A DNA stretch of 64,000 bases from Labrenzia sp. 011 (GTDB taxonomy: Bacteria; Pseudomonadota; Alphaproteobacteria; Rhizobiales; Stappiaceae): NCBI RefSeq assembly GCF_003075075.1, contig NZ_QCYM01000002.1, positions 398,954 through 462,953 on the forward strand, read 5' to 3'. The notes under the pieces were generated by a model. The model was not told the DNA's origin and ran no database searches. It saw only the letters and a program-made list of their open reading frames with translations. The first letter of the stretch is position 1. Each line of letters opens with the position of its first letter. Positions 16,995 to 24,782 of the stretch are shown here, piece by piece. The translations under genes and the position numbers were made by a program.

Positions 16995-18608
16995 CTATTG
17001 AACCAGCTCGATCTCGCTCGGCCGCCAGGACTTGTCAAAGAAGGACGGCAGCGGGCTGTAGAGACGCAGGAGCGTGAACCAGCCCTTTTCGGGATCGGTC
17101 TGGATCCAGTTGCCGCGCTCCGCGCCTTCGGGCTGCTCGGGGGCGAACCAGATGGTCGTCGAGCCGTCCTCGGCTGCAGTTGCCGCCGGTGAGGGATAGC
17201 TCTGGGATCCGGCCCGCGGGTATTTCTGCGGTGTCTGCAGCATCGAGCGGGTCTGGTTGTCATAGAGGGTGAAGGACCAGAACTTCGCGGCCGGAATATC
17301 CTTGGGCAGGATCACCTTGTAGGTTTTCGCACCATCGAAGGGATCGCCCTTGGCATCGATAAAGCCCATCAGGTACTGCGATCCTACACCGGGAATGCTC
17401 ATGATCATGCCCGGACTGTCGAGCGTGTAGCCATAGTAGAAGGCGGTACGCGAATCCAGCGTGCGGGCACCCGTCGGAGCCAGAGGCGTGAACCCGCCGT
17501 CCTTGTACGCAGGCGGCGGTGTTTCGAAGAACGCGCCGCCTTCCCAGAGCATGTTGCCCCACATCGACCCCTCGTAATAGGCCCAGTCCGGATGCACATC
17601 GAACGGGCGCCAGTTCAGCACCCGGCCGGCGGCCTGGCCGACCGCGGCAGCGTCGGCGAGGATTTTCTTCATCCGGTCGTCGGGCGCGAACTCCTTGCCC
17701 TTCACGATGCCGATGGCGGCAAGTTGCCCGGCGAGTTCCACGTCATAGCTGGTGGCGGGTTCATTCTGGACGTTTTCGTTGATCCACTCGAAGAAGCCGT
17801 AATCGCTGGGCGGGATCGTGTTGAAGGACACGTTGCTGGCTTCAACGAATTTCATCTCCGGAACCTTCGGTTCACCGGCCAGCCTGACCTTCCCGGTCAG
17901 TGCCTCGGCAATGGATGTTCCGAAGGCGCCTTCCACATAGGGGTAGATCTTCATGTTGTCCTTGACGTTCGCGATGGCCGGCGCAGGATCACTGTCCACC
18001 AGGTAGGCGCGCGACGCATAGAGGGCACTGTTGGTTTTGGAATGCGCGACAAAGTAGCCCCCCTCGGGCAGCGGACCGTCATAGTCCGGCCCCACGATCA
18101 GGTATTTGCCGCCCTCACCGCGATCCGGCCCCGGAGCGCCAATGTCGATGATCCAGGAAAACCACATGTCATTGATGGTTCCGACCGCATCGGACGGTTG
18201 TTCGATCACGATCGGTCCCTTGGAAAGGTCCAGGATCGAGATGTAATAGACCGTGTCGGCGTTCCCGGTGAGGAACAGCGAGGTCGAATCCATCAACTTG
18301 GATGTAATGGCGACATCATTGGGCTCGGCGCCGATACCTGCGAGCCCTTTCTTGATGCCGAGTGCCGACGCCCCGCGAAAACTGTTGTTGTAGACGTTCA
18401 GCGCCCGGGTGAAGTCGAGCGCGTCAAAAACCTTCTGCGCGGTTTCGGCACTCGGTGCGCCGTCCTTGAAGGTCAGCGTGCCAACCGAGGTTTCGATGCT
18501 GTCGGGCGCGCCCAGCGACTGGACGACCTCTTTGGAGACCTCAGCCTGGGAGGCCCCCGACAGGGACATGGCCAGAACCAGCCCGCAACTTAGGGAGAGT
18601 CTGTGCAT
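16995..18608 (-). CDS. DUF1254/DUF1214 secreted protein, 537 aa (copy 1)
   Basis: The protein opens with a signal peptide (LSLSCGLVLAMSLSGASQA). A DUF1254 domain follows (ALNVYNNSFRGAS, then TGNADTVYYISILDLSKGPIVIE, DMWFSWIIDIGAPGPDRGEGGKYL), and a C-terminal DUF1214 domain includes TAFYYGYTLDSPGM, FWSFTLYDNQTRSMLQT and GNWIQTDPEKGWFTLLRLY. The family has no established reaction; it is periplasmic or surface-linked. The paralogue at 59543-61156 has the same length and is alike nearly throughout. ATG 18608 has AAGGAAA upstream. Upstream of it are the decayed remains of a second DUF1254 gene and of an AraC-type gene, then an intact divergent AraC regulator. Confidence 0.88.
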   Translation of the reverse strand: MHRLSLSCGLVLAMSLSGASQAEVSKEVVQSLGAPDSIETSVGTLTFKDGAPSAETAQKVFDALDFTRALNVYNNSFRGASALGIKKGLAGIGAEPNDVAITSKLMDSTSLFLTGNADTVYYISILDLSKGPIVIEQPSDAVGTINDMWFSWIIDIGAPGPDRGEGGKYLIVGPDYDGPLPEGGYFVAHSKTNSALYASRAYLVDSDPAPAIANVKDNMKIYPYVEGAFGTSIAEALTGKVRLAGEPKVPEMKFVEASNVSFNTIPPSDYGFFEWINENVQNEPATSYDVELAGQLAAIGIVKGKEFAPDDRMKKILADAAAVGQAAGRVLNWRPFDVHPDWAYYEGSMWGNMLWEGGAFFETPPPAYKDGGFTPLAPTGARTLDSRTAFYYGYTLDSPGMIMSIPGVGSQYLMGFIDAKGDPFDGAKTYKVILPKDIPAAKFWSFTLYDNQTRSMLQTPQKYPRAGSQSYPSPAATAAEDGSTTIWFAPEQPEGAERGNWIQTDPEKGWFTLLRLYSPLPSFFDKSWRPSEIELVQ

Positions 18609-18679
18609 TGCAAATTTCCTTTTTCCAAAAAACAGTTGTCTGCGCGGTCATCCCGCGGACCTGGCCCGCCCCCTGCCTA

Positions 18680-18910
18680 CTCGACTTCACCCGGTCGCCA
18701 GACCCGAGCGCATGCAGTCCGGATTGTGACAAACCGCGGCAAAGGCCGTCCCTTTTTGGCATGTTTCCCAAGAATTCGAGCACGCCGGCAGAAGGTTTTT
18801 ATCTTGTCGGGAATGTGGATCAAATCGAATTCCGCAGAGGTAATGTCCTCCACCGCAGGTTTCACGGCAAGGACAAATTCAGATATGTTCAGGGAAGCCG
18901 AATATGTCAT
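18680..18910 (-). pseudogene. Decayed 5' end of a second DUF1254 gene
   Basis: Read from ATG 18910, the first 40 codons align without gaps to the start of the 499-residue protein at 61221-62720: PAVEDITSAEF versus PAVADVTSAEL, and IPDKIKT versus IPDKVET. After that the match moves to another frame (VLEFLGNMPKRDG versus LEFFDGVPRDA) and fades near 18690. The remaining 430 or so codons are gone. So copy 1 once had the same two-DUF1254 arrangement as the locus at 58-63 kb. Confidence 0.75.
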
Positions 18911-18911
18911 T

Positions 18912-19352
18912 TGTCACCACCTCCGGTCAGGTCTTTGTTTTCAGCGAAAATTACACAAGCCTGCGCACCCTCTCTGCCCATTTCGCGCCAAATTTGCGTC
19001 CTTTTGAATGGTCCCGCGCAGGTGCTCCTGCAGGCAGTCGATGTGCAACCGGCCACCGCACAAGGGCGCGGGAAAAGACGCTTGCTGCGCCGGAGCATGG
19101 TCTGGAGCGGCAATGGCCTGCGCATTCTGATCCACCTTTCACAGCAAGGCTCCGACCGGCTTGTAACGGCTTTGCTCAACCAATCTGCGCAAGTCGACGC
19201 TGGTACCATTCGCCCTTCGCTGCGGCGTTCCCGGACGGCCCGAGGCATCTTGCCACCGGAACAGGCGCGACCCATCCGGTCAGGGAAAGCCCGGTGAACA
19301 GTGACCTGTCCGCAATTAGTCCAAGGGCATCTACCTTTGCTGAATGGTTCAT
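18912..19352 (-). pseudogene. Decayed AraC-type HTH gene (copy 1)
   Basis: This segment is the counterpart of the intact HTH gene at 62724-63164. Both start with MN..AKV and share the same position between the DUF1254 side and the divergent AraC gene. Here the reading frame stops after about 57 codons at a TTGGTTGA, which in the other copy is read in a different frame as LVEQS. The helix-turn-helix residues are lost. The tail still matches (IWREMGREGAQACVIFAENKDL versus DWREMGRRDARTCVAFTENQDF). Confidence 0.7.
18973..18990. repeat. 18-base repeated motif, site 1 (DUF1254 side, copy 1)
   Basis: TCTGCCCATTTCGCGCCA occurs here, at 19412, at 62784 and at 63225, always in the same orientation, two per DUF1254-AraC locus and about 440 bases apart. 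Candidate binding site for the AraC regulator. Confidence 0.65.
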
Positions 19353-19411
19353 GTTACTTACATCCCATTGCAGTACGTCTTGCAGATATGTTGCCTGATT
19401 TCGGCATCGCT

Positions 19412-19429
19412 TCTGCCCATTTCGCGCCA
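19412..19429. repeat. 18-base repeated motif, site 2 (araC promoter side, copy 1)
   Basis: Second copy of TCTGCCCATTTCGCGCCA, ending 32 bases before the TTG start of the AraC gene. The whole segment 19363-19505 is nearly identical to 63173-63318. Confidence 0.65.
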
Positions 19430-19461
19430 GATCACTGGCGGGGGGACCAAGGAGATTGCGT

Positions 19462-20496
19462 TTGGAAAACAGGCTTGCCCTGGTCCGGGCGACACATCTG
19501 AACAGCTACATATCGGTGTTGCGCGATATCGGAGCACCGGTTGACCGCGAACTCGATCGGTCGAAGTTGCCCAGCTATATCGAAGAGACACCGGATCTCT
19601 ACGTCAGTGTGCCAATCGCAATGGACTGGGTCGCACGGACCGGCCGCGACCTGGACCTCATGGAACTGGGCCTGCTGGGTGCGCAGGCAGCGTCCCTGTC
19701 CACTTTGCGTCCACCGCAGCAAGCTGCCGTGATGGCGGCGCAAACCGGCCTGACACGTCTCAGGGCGCTGGCCGACGTGTCGCGGTTCGAAGACAGCGTT
19801 CTCGAAATGCGGGTCCGGCGCGAGGCCGGGAATGTTCGTGTTATCTGCACCATGGCAGGTTTGGATCACCATCCACTGTTATGCCTCGCCGAATGGCTGA
19901 ACCTTCAGGCCATCATTTCGGTCGTACGCAGTGTTGCGGGGCCATCCTGGCAGCCGAGCGAGATGTGTTTCTTCTCATCGAACTGTCCGCCCGCGGCCGT
20001 GCATGCGGCGCTCCCCGATACGCGCATACTTGTTGGCCAGCCGCAGACTTCTGTTGTCGTCGAAAGCGCGTATCTCGCACTCTCAACGAGCCGGTCGACA
20101 CCCTGCCGGGCGACCACCGAAACCTCAGAAGATAAGCAATTGGGCCGATCAGAGAGCTGGGAGTTCGTCAAACTGCTAAGAAAGATGCTTCAGCCCTATC
20201 TGAGCGAGGGGCGCGCCGATATCGCTTTCACCGCCGAGATGGCCGGAATGAGCACCCGGTCATTGCAACGGCGGCTCAAGCTGTGCGGAAGTTCCTATTC
20301 GCAGATCCTCCAGGAAGCCTGCTTCGAGCTTGCCTGTATCCGCCTGGGAGACCCCGGACTGAAGATCATAGATGTCGCCATGAGTGTGGGCTACGAGAGC
20401 CCGCAACATTTCACCCGCGCCTTCCGCCGCTTCACCGGCATGACGCCAACCGACTATCGCGGCCAAACGACCGCGTTGGATCGTTCCGGACTTTGA
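19462..20496 (+). CDS. AraC-family regulator with N-terminal Arabinose_bd-like domain
   Basis: A 344-residue regulator. The first 200 residues (RATHLNSYISVLRDIGAPVDREL and LDLMELGLLGAQAASL) resemble the PF12625 sensing domain of OruR/ArgR-like AraC proteins. The C-terminal 100 residues carry two helix-turn-helix units: FTAEMAGMSTRSLQRRLKLCGSSYSQIL and IIDVAMSVGYESPQHFTRAFRRFTGMTPTDYR, complete with the family signature. TTG 19462 has AGGAG at 7-base spacing, and this TTG, unlike an earlier one at 19456, is conserved in the truncated copy at 63275. It is divergent from the DUF1254 side and likely controls it. Confidence 0.88.
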   Translation: MENRLALVRATHLNSYISVLRDIGAPVDRELDRSKLPSYIEETPDLYVSVPIAMDWVARTGRDLDLMELGLLGAQAASLSTLRPPQQAAVMAAQTGLTRLRALADVSRFEDSVLEMRVRREAGNVRVICTMAGLDHHPLLCLAEWLNLQAIISVVRSVAGPSWQPSEMCFFSSNCPPAAVHAALPDTRILVGQPQTSVVVESAYLALSTSRSTPCRATTETSEDKQLGRSESWEFVKLLRKMLQPYLSEGRADIAFTAEMAGMSTRSLQRRLKLCGSSYSQILQEACFELACIRLGDPGLKIIDVAMSVGYESPQHFTRAFRRFTGMTPTDYRGQTTALDRSGL

Positions 20497-20725
20497 ACAG
20501 GACTTGCCCGATCTCGTCGAGATGCCGACCTTCCGGCGAGGTCGCTGCGGTTCAGAACAACTACGTGTCGCCTTCGCCTATAGGTCACCATGTTGGCACC
20601 TTAGAAGTACGGGAAGATGACCCATGAGCTGGCCTGATGTGGCCACCGACGGAAGGAGCACCCGCACACAAGCCGCCCCTCAACCACGATGACAACGAGC
20701 CTCGAAACTGACGCAGCCTCTGGAT

Positions 20726-21931
20726 TTACTGGCTGTAACCCGATGCCCGGGCATATGATGTATCTGTTCCGCAACAAATCTTCATCACATAGGTGTTCCC
20801 CAAGGTGACAAAACTGTCCTGCGGGATGGCGCCTTCGCGTTTCAAGCCCTTGGCGAAATAGAGAGCCTGTTTTTTGTCGAACGGCTTCGCAATCGTCACC
20901 GCGTACCATCCATTGGTCGCAAGGTAGACCGACAAAGGAAGATCCCTTGCTGTCGCATAGCCAACAGCATCCTCGATGTTGTCGAAACTTTTGATCTGTA
21001 TGAGCCGCAGTTGCCCGGGTGTGGCATCGAACTGATCAACTCGTATCCAGGTATGGTGCATATAACCGGTTACGCCGGAAACACTCACGCTATACCAACG
21101 GTCTTTTTCACCGATGATCTGCACAGCTGCGCCGTTGGAGAGGCGACGAATGCTCTGGGCTTTGGCGTCGGGTGCCGCCTTCATCAGAACAGATCCCTTG
21201 GGGTGTCGGACGCGTCCAGATCGAGCGACAGGAATGGAAGTCCTGCTTGGTGCAAAAACCTTTGGGTCCGTCGATACTTGTGGCGCTGGAGAAGAGAAAC
21301 CAGGTGCTACTTGGCCCGATGGCCTTGAGATCACGCCGGTGTCTGTGCGCCCTTCAGACAGTGTCACTCCAAAGTCAGCCATCTCCCGTCCGGAGAGATA
21401 TCTGATGTCATCTGCTTCAGTTTTGAACGCGAGTTGCAAGAGTGCCGGGTCTACTCCCATCTCCACCATGTAGCCGATGATGTCTGCTGTGACGTCTTGA
21501 ACGGCAGAAACCGCCTCTTCCTTGTTGAAGGGCGTTGTTGGCGCGAAAGACGACTTGTGGACGCCAATGGAACCAGGCGCGGCATAGCGCGATCTGCCCC
21601 CCATGAATGCTAAGGCACAAGCGGATGCACATTCAAGCTCGCGCAACTGCACGGTGGCTAAGCCATGTTGCCTGATCATTCGGCCAAGCTCCATGGCCTT
21701 GAAAATGCTGCCTCCTTCGCTGTCGAAGCCGACGATCTTGGGTCTATGAGCGCGAATGACGCTCTCAAAGTCAGCAAGGTCATCGTCAATGGAAAACGTG
21801 CCAGCAACAATTACAAACCTGAGGCCATCTTCACCCTCATCGGCCTTGAAGTACAGTTCGGCTTTTCCCACAGATGAAAAAGCGACGACAACCAACAGTG
21901 TAATGACTCGGACGATCATGGACATTCGCAT
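20726..21931 (-). CDS. Periplasmic ClpP/crotonase-fold protein with SH3 and C-terminal SPOR-like region
   Basis: A 401-residue exported protein (signal peptide MIVRVITLLVVVAFSSVGKA). Residues about 25-190 resemble the ClpP-like serine protease fold: GFDSEGGSIFKAMELGRMIRQHG, then ECASACALAFMGGRSRYAAPGSIGVHKSSF, where the serine in CASAC and the histidine in GVHKS fit the catalytic positions. Residues about 235-300 form a bacterial SH3 domain (LMKAAPDAKAQSIRRLSNGAAVQIIGEKDRWYSVSVSG). The last 90 residues (YAVTIAKPFDKKQALYFAKGLKREG) look like a SPOR-type fold. Base composition is lower in GC than its neighbours, suggesting recent gain. Any of several close ATGs may be the start. No partner gene seen. 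Confidence 0.75.
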   Translation of the reverse strand: MRMSMIVRVITLLVVVAFSSVGKAELYFKADEGEDGLRFVIVAGTFSIDDDLADFESVIRAHRPKIVGFDSEGGSIFKAMELGRMIRQHGLATVQLRELECASACALAFMGGRSRYAAPGSIGVHKSSFAPTTPFNKEEAVSAVQDVTADIIGYMVEMGVDPALLQLAFKTEADDIRYLSGREMADFGVTLSEGRTDTGVISRPSGQVAPGFSSPAPQVSTDPKVFAPSRTSIPVARSGRVRHPKGSVLMKAAPDAKAQSIRRLSNGAAVQIIGEKDRWYSVSVSGVTGYMHHTWIRVDQFDATPGQLRLIQIKSFDNIEDAVGYATARDLPLSVYLATNGWYAVTIAKPFDKKQALYFAKGLKREGAIPQDSFVTLGNTYVMKICCGTDTSYARASGYSQ

Positions 21932-22735
21932 TCAGATACAATTTACTAATACCGCAGTTCACTGTATTCGACTGACGTTAGGTATTGCAACAAAACTTCG
22001 CGTAATGCGGCATCCAAATTAGCGATACACCACCTGCGTAAACTGCCCGAACTGCCTCCTACAAGAATCAACGAACCGTATCCTGACCTGACACAATCCA
22101 AGCCTATCCACCTGTTTTCCTTTGGCTGTCAGCGGTCAGCAACCGAGCTCTGCTCTTCAGATGACCAAAGTCTATGCGCGAGAATCCGGTCTGATGAACG
22201 CTCTCTTTCAGCATCCCGAAAAACACCTCGCCATAGCCATATCCGTCGCGCAATTGTGCCTGACGCGAAGAAAGCACACCCTTGCCTTGTCGATTGCAGC
22301 TGCAAGCAAACGCCGCTTTGGGGCTTCTTTCAATATCTTTCCGGAAACCCTCCAAGTGGACAGCTTCATTCTCTTCCAGCAGGATAGCATGACAGTTGGC
22401 CCTGATGGCTTCGATCCGGTTGTGGGAGCTCATCGACGGCGGGAGCCATTTCGCGCGCATTATTGAGCGCCGGTGTTCGTCGAACCTGTTGTCGCTCCCA
22501 ACGACCTTGATACTCACCTTACGGGGAGCCTCGGCATGCCCCCCGGGTCGGAGCATGAGCGGTTCCTCGCGCTTGCAGCACGCCTCTGCGAAGTCCTGGC
22601 AGGCACCACAGCATACACGCGCATGACCAGACACCTTCCGCAGCCATTGCCGGAGCAGTCAGCCGCATCAGTGGTCGCAAGCGTGTCCTGCAGAGCGATA
22701 AGGTATCGAATTCAGGAATGATATATACTGGGGAA
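21932..22735. other. Intergenic stretch without a supported gene
   Basis: About 800 bases of lower-GC DNA between the ClpP-fold gene and tRNA-His. A minus-strand frame at 22104-22634 is open for 176 codons and a plus-strand frame at 22122-22466 for 114, overlapping each other. Neither has a clear ribosome site or a family I recognise. It may be the remains of older genes near a tRNA. Confidence 0.4.
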
Positions 22736-22812
22736 TGGTACAGACGAGTGGGTTCGAACCACCGACCTTCGGAGCCACAATCCGACGCTCTAACCAACTG
22801 AGCTACGTCTGC
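22736..22812 (-). tRNA. tRNA-His (GTG)
   Basis: A 77-base cloverleaf on the minus strand. Acceptor GCAGACG pairs with CGTCTGT (first pair G-U), D-arm GCTCAGTTGGTTAGAGC, anticodon GTG at 22776-22778, T-arm with GGTTCGAACCC, and encoded CCA at 22736-22738. Discriminator is A73 and the base before G1 is T, so no G-1 is encoded, as known for most alphaproteobacterial tRNA-His. Confidence 0.97.
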
Positions 22813-22930
22813 ATAAGGGCGTTCAAAGCGGTGCGGAACCTAGCGGCCCGGACCACCGTTTGCAAGGGCGTCTTCTAACGCCGTTTCCTTCAACCGGCAA
22901 GTCCGAATTTTCCGAAAAAAACGGCCTGTT

Positions 22931-22963
22931 GAAAAGCAAATGCCCGGAGAAAACTCCGGGCAT
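22931..22963 (-). terminator. Terminator of the phasin gene at 23002
   Basis: Perfect 10-bp arms (22940-22949, 22954-22963) with a 4-base loop; on the minus strand TTGCTTTTC follows. It lies 39 bases after the stop codon. Confidence 0.85.
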
Positions 22964-23001
22964 GACATCCGATTGCGGTCCTGAAGGTCCGTTCAAACGG
23001 C

Positions 23002-23523
23002 TCAGTTGAGCTTCATATCCTTGAAGGACTTTTCGAAGGCTTCCTTGACCGGAGCGGAAACTTCGGTGCCGAGCTTGGTCGCCAGTTCCTGCATTTCCTT
23101 GGTCTGGGCGCTCAGCGCTTCGAACTGCTCACGTGCGAATGTGGACTGCAGTTCGATGGCTTCAGCCACAGATTTCGCGGACATGATATCCTTGAAGAAG
23201 GAGAAAGCCGCGTCGGTGTTGGCCTTGGCCGCATCGACAGCCTTGCTGTTGAACTCGACGACGCCCTGACGGGACGTTTCGAAAGTGTCTTCCATCATGT
23301 CGGTCGCGTCTTCTGCAGCGGTTTTCACCTTTGCATAAGCTTCACGGGCGTTCTCGATGCCCTTTTCCGTTGCTTCACGGAATGCGGCGGGAACTTCCAT
23401 CTTCGGCATTGCGAAAGCTTCGAACTCGGGGAAGCCTGCGCCGGCAGGGCCAGCCTTTGCTTTGGTGGCACGTGCTTTCGGAGCCGATTTGGCAGTGGTG
23501 GTGCTGGTAGCTGTCTCAGTCAT
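23002..23523 (-). CDS. Phasin family protein (173 aa)
   Basis: Phasins coat polyhydroxyalkanoate granules. This one has a Lys/Ala-rich N-terminus (TTTAKSAPKARATKAKA), then FPEFEAFAMPKMEVPAAFRE and a long amphipathic helical region with FETSRQGVVEFNSKAVDAAKANTDAAFSFFKDIMSAKSVAEAIELQSTFAREQFEALSAQ in outline, typical of the Phasin_2 family. No signal peptide. ATG 23523 has AGGAG nine bases upstream. It has its own terminator. The upstream gap holds TGC-rich inverted elements that recall PhaR sites. A second phasin gene follows upstream on the same strand, 387 bases away. Confidence 0.92.
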   Translation of the reverse strand: MTETATSTTTAKSAPKARATKAKAGPAGAGFPEFEAFAMPKMEVPAAFREATEKGIENAREAYAKVKTAAEDATDMMEDTFETSRQGVVEFNSKAVDAAKANTDAAFSFFKDIMSAKSVAEAIELQSTFAREQFEALSAQTKEMQELATKLGTEVSAPVKEAFEKSFKDMKLN

Positions 23524-23633
23524 GATCTCATCTCCTTGAGGTCGGATGCGATCATTGGTTTGATTTCTTTCCGCCGGAACGTTTGCCGGCGGACCCTGTC
23601 GTCATCCGCAGCCTATACATAAGGCACCTAATG

Positions 23634-23664
23634 CTGCATTGCAACATTTTTTTGCACTGCACAA
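23634..23664. promoter_or_regulatory. Possible PhaR-type operator upstream of the phasin gene
   Basis: CTGC-ATT-GCAA (23634-23644) matches the CTGC-N3-GCAG element described for Paracoccus PhaR at 7 of 8 positions, and TGCACTGCAC follows at 23653. A poly-T run separates them. About 110 bases before the phasin start. PhaR control is inferred. Confidence 0.4.
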
Positions 23665-23910
23665 TAAACTGGGATTTGGAGAGGTGCCGGGCAATCGGGT
23701 TTCGCCGCGTCGATGACGCAGAGGCGCGACAGGGGAGAAAGCTCCGGCCCGCCCGGCCCGAAAAGACATTGTTCAATTTACTACAACTGGAACATGCAGT
23801 CTACACAGTCGCGCTAAGTAGTACCACGCAGGACGACTGTCCCTGCGTGGACAGTCTCCATCCGGGCGGGGCCAGAGCCCCGCGCGGTCAAGCAGTCTCC
23901 CGTCGGCGGA

Positions 23911-24297
23911 CTATTTTTTCTGGGCCGCCTTGGCCGCGTCCTGCACGGCCTTGGTCGCCGAGTTGGAAAACTCGCGCGCCTGCTCGCCGATGTTTTCCAT
24001 CTGGCTGCGCAGATAGTCCTGCTGAAGCTTCATCATGTCTTCGATATTGTCGGCCTTGACGAGCTGCTGCGCGAACTTGAACGCCGCGTCGACATGCTCC
24101 TCGGCGTAGCTCAGGGCCTTCTTGTTCACGTCGGCGGCTCCGGCCTGGACGGCGCTGGCGCTGTCTTCCACATTGGACACCGCTTTCTGGGTCGCTCCCA
24201 TGAAATCGTCAAAGGCCTTGCGCGCCTGGTCGACGCTCTTGTCGGCAAAATCACGCATCTGTTCGGGGATTTCAAAACCGGTCTTGTCAGTGCTCAT
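23911..24297 (-). CDS. Phasin family protein (128 aa)
   Basis: A second, shorter phasin. It begins MSTDKTGFEIPEQMRDFADKSVDQARKAFDDFM, in the form typical of alphaproteobacterial phasins, then an amphipathic helix through ADVNKKALSYAEEHVDAAFKFAQQLV and LQQDYLRSQMENIGEQAREF. It ends in an Ala/Lys tail. ATG 24297 has GAGGAG seven bases upstream; a much longer open frame upstream is chance. It is divergent from the large histidine kinase gene, with about 485 bases between. Confidence 0.9.
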   Translation of the reverse strand: MSTDKTGFEIPEQMRDFADKSVDQARKAFDDFMGATQKAVSNVEDSASAVQAGAADVNKKALSYAEEHVDAAFKFAQQLVKADNIEDMMKLQQDYLRSQMENIGEQAREFSNSATKAVQDAAKAAQKK

Positions 24298-24698
24298 ATC
24301 GGCGCTCCTCGGATTGCAGGAAGATAGGTGGGTGGAAATCCTGAACTCGTTTCCTGCCAAAAACAGGTAGCATGGAGATGACAATCCGGCAAACCTGTGC
24401 CTTTGGATGATGCCCGCGCAACGCGAAAGAAACGGCAAGGCGGTTTCCGTCCGGACGCAAGGCGCGGATTGGGTCAGGCCGGCCGTTTTGCAGGGCTGCA
24501 CGACCGGACGTTCCGCAGACGCGTACCGCCCGACCTTTCGGCTTCCGCAACGTCGTTTCGGGACGCCTGACAGGGCGTTCTCATCGTGCGGAAATACACC
24601 CCGGATCCGGCGCAGGTTCATCGTCCGGATTAACCACGCCTTCATGTAAGCCCTTTTACAACCGTGCTTTACGTGGACGACGCGTGAGTTTGCTTGTA

Positions 24699-24713
24699 TT
24701 AACGGGTTGTTTA
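24699..24713. promoter_or_regulatory. CtrA-like site upstream of the PdhS-like kinase
   Basis: TTAACGGGTTGTTTA fits the TTAA-N7-TTAA CtrA consensus with one mismatch, 69 bases before ATG 24783. It is the only such match I saw in the 24298-24782 gap, which otherwise holds no gene. PdhS homologues act in the CtrA phosphorelay, so feedback is plausible. Confidence 0.4.
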
Positions 24714-24782
24714 CCACCGCAGGCAGATCCGGCAGCCGCGAGCACCGTAAACGGGTGTTGCAGACCAGTTTGGAGCAGAGCC

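Noticed and set aside
22104..22634. 176-codon minus-strand frame between the ClpP-fold gene and tRNA-His.
   Set aside because: No ribosome site, no known family and an overlapping frame of similar quality on the other strand; kept only as a note on the intergenic region.
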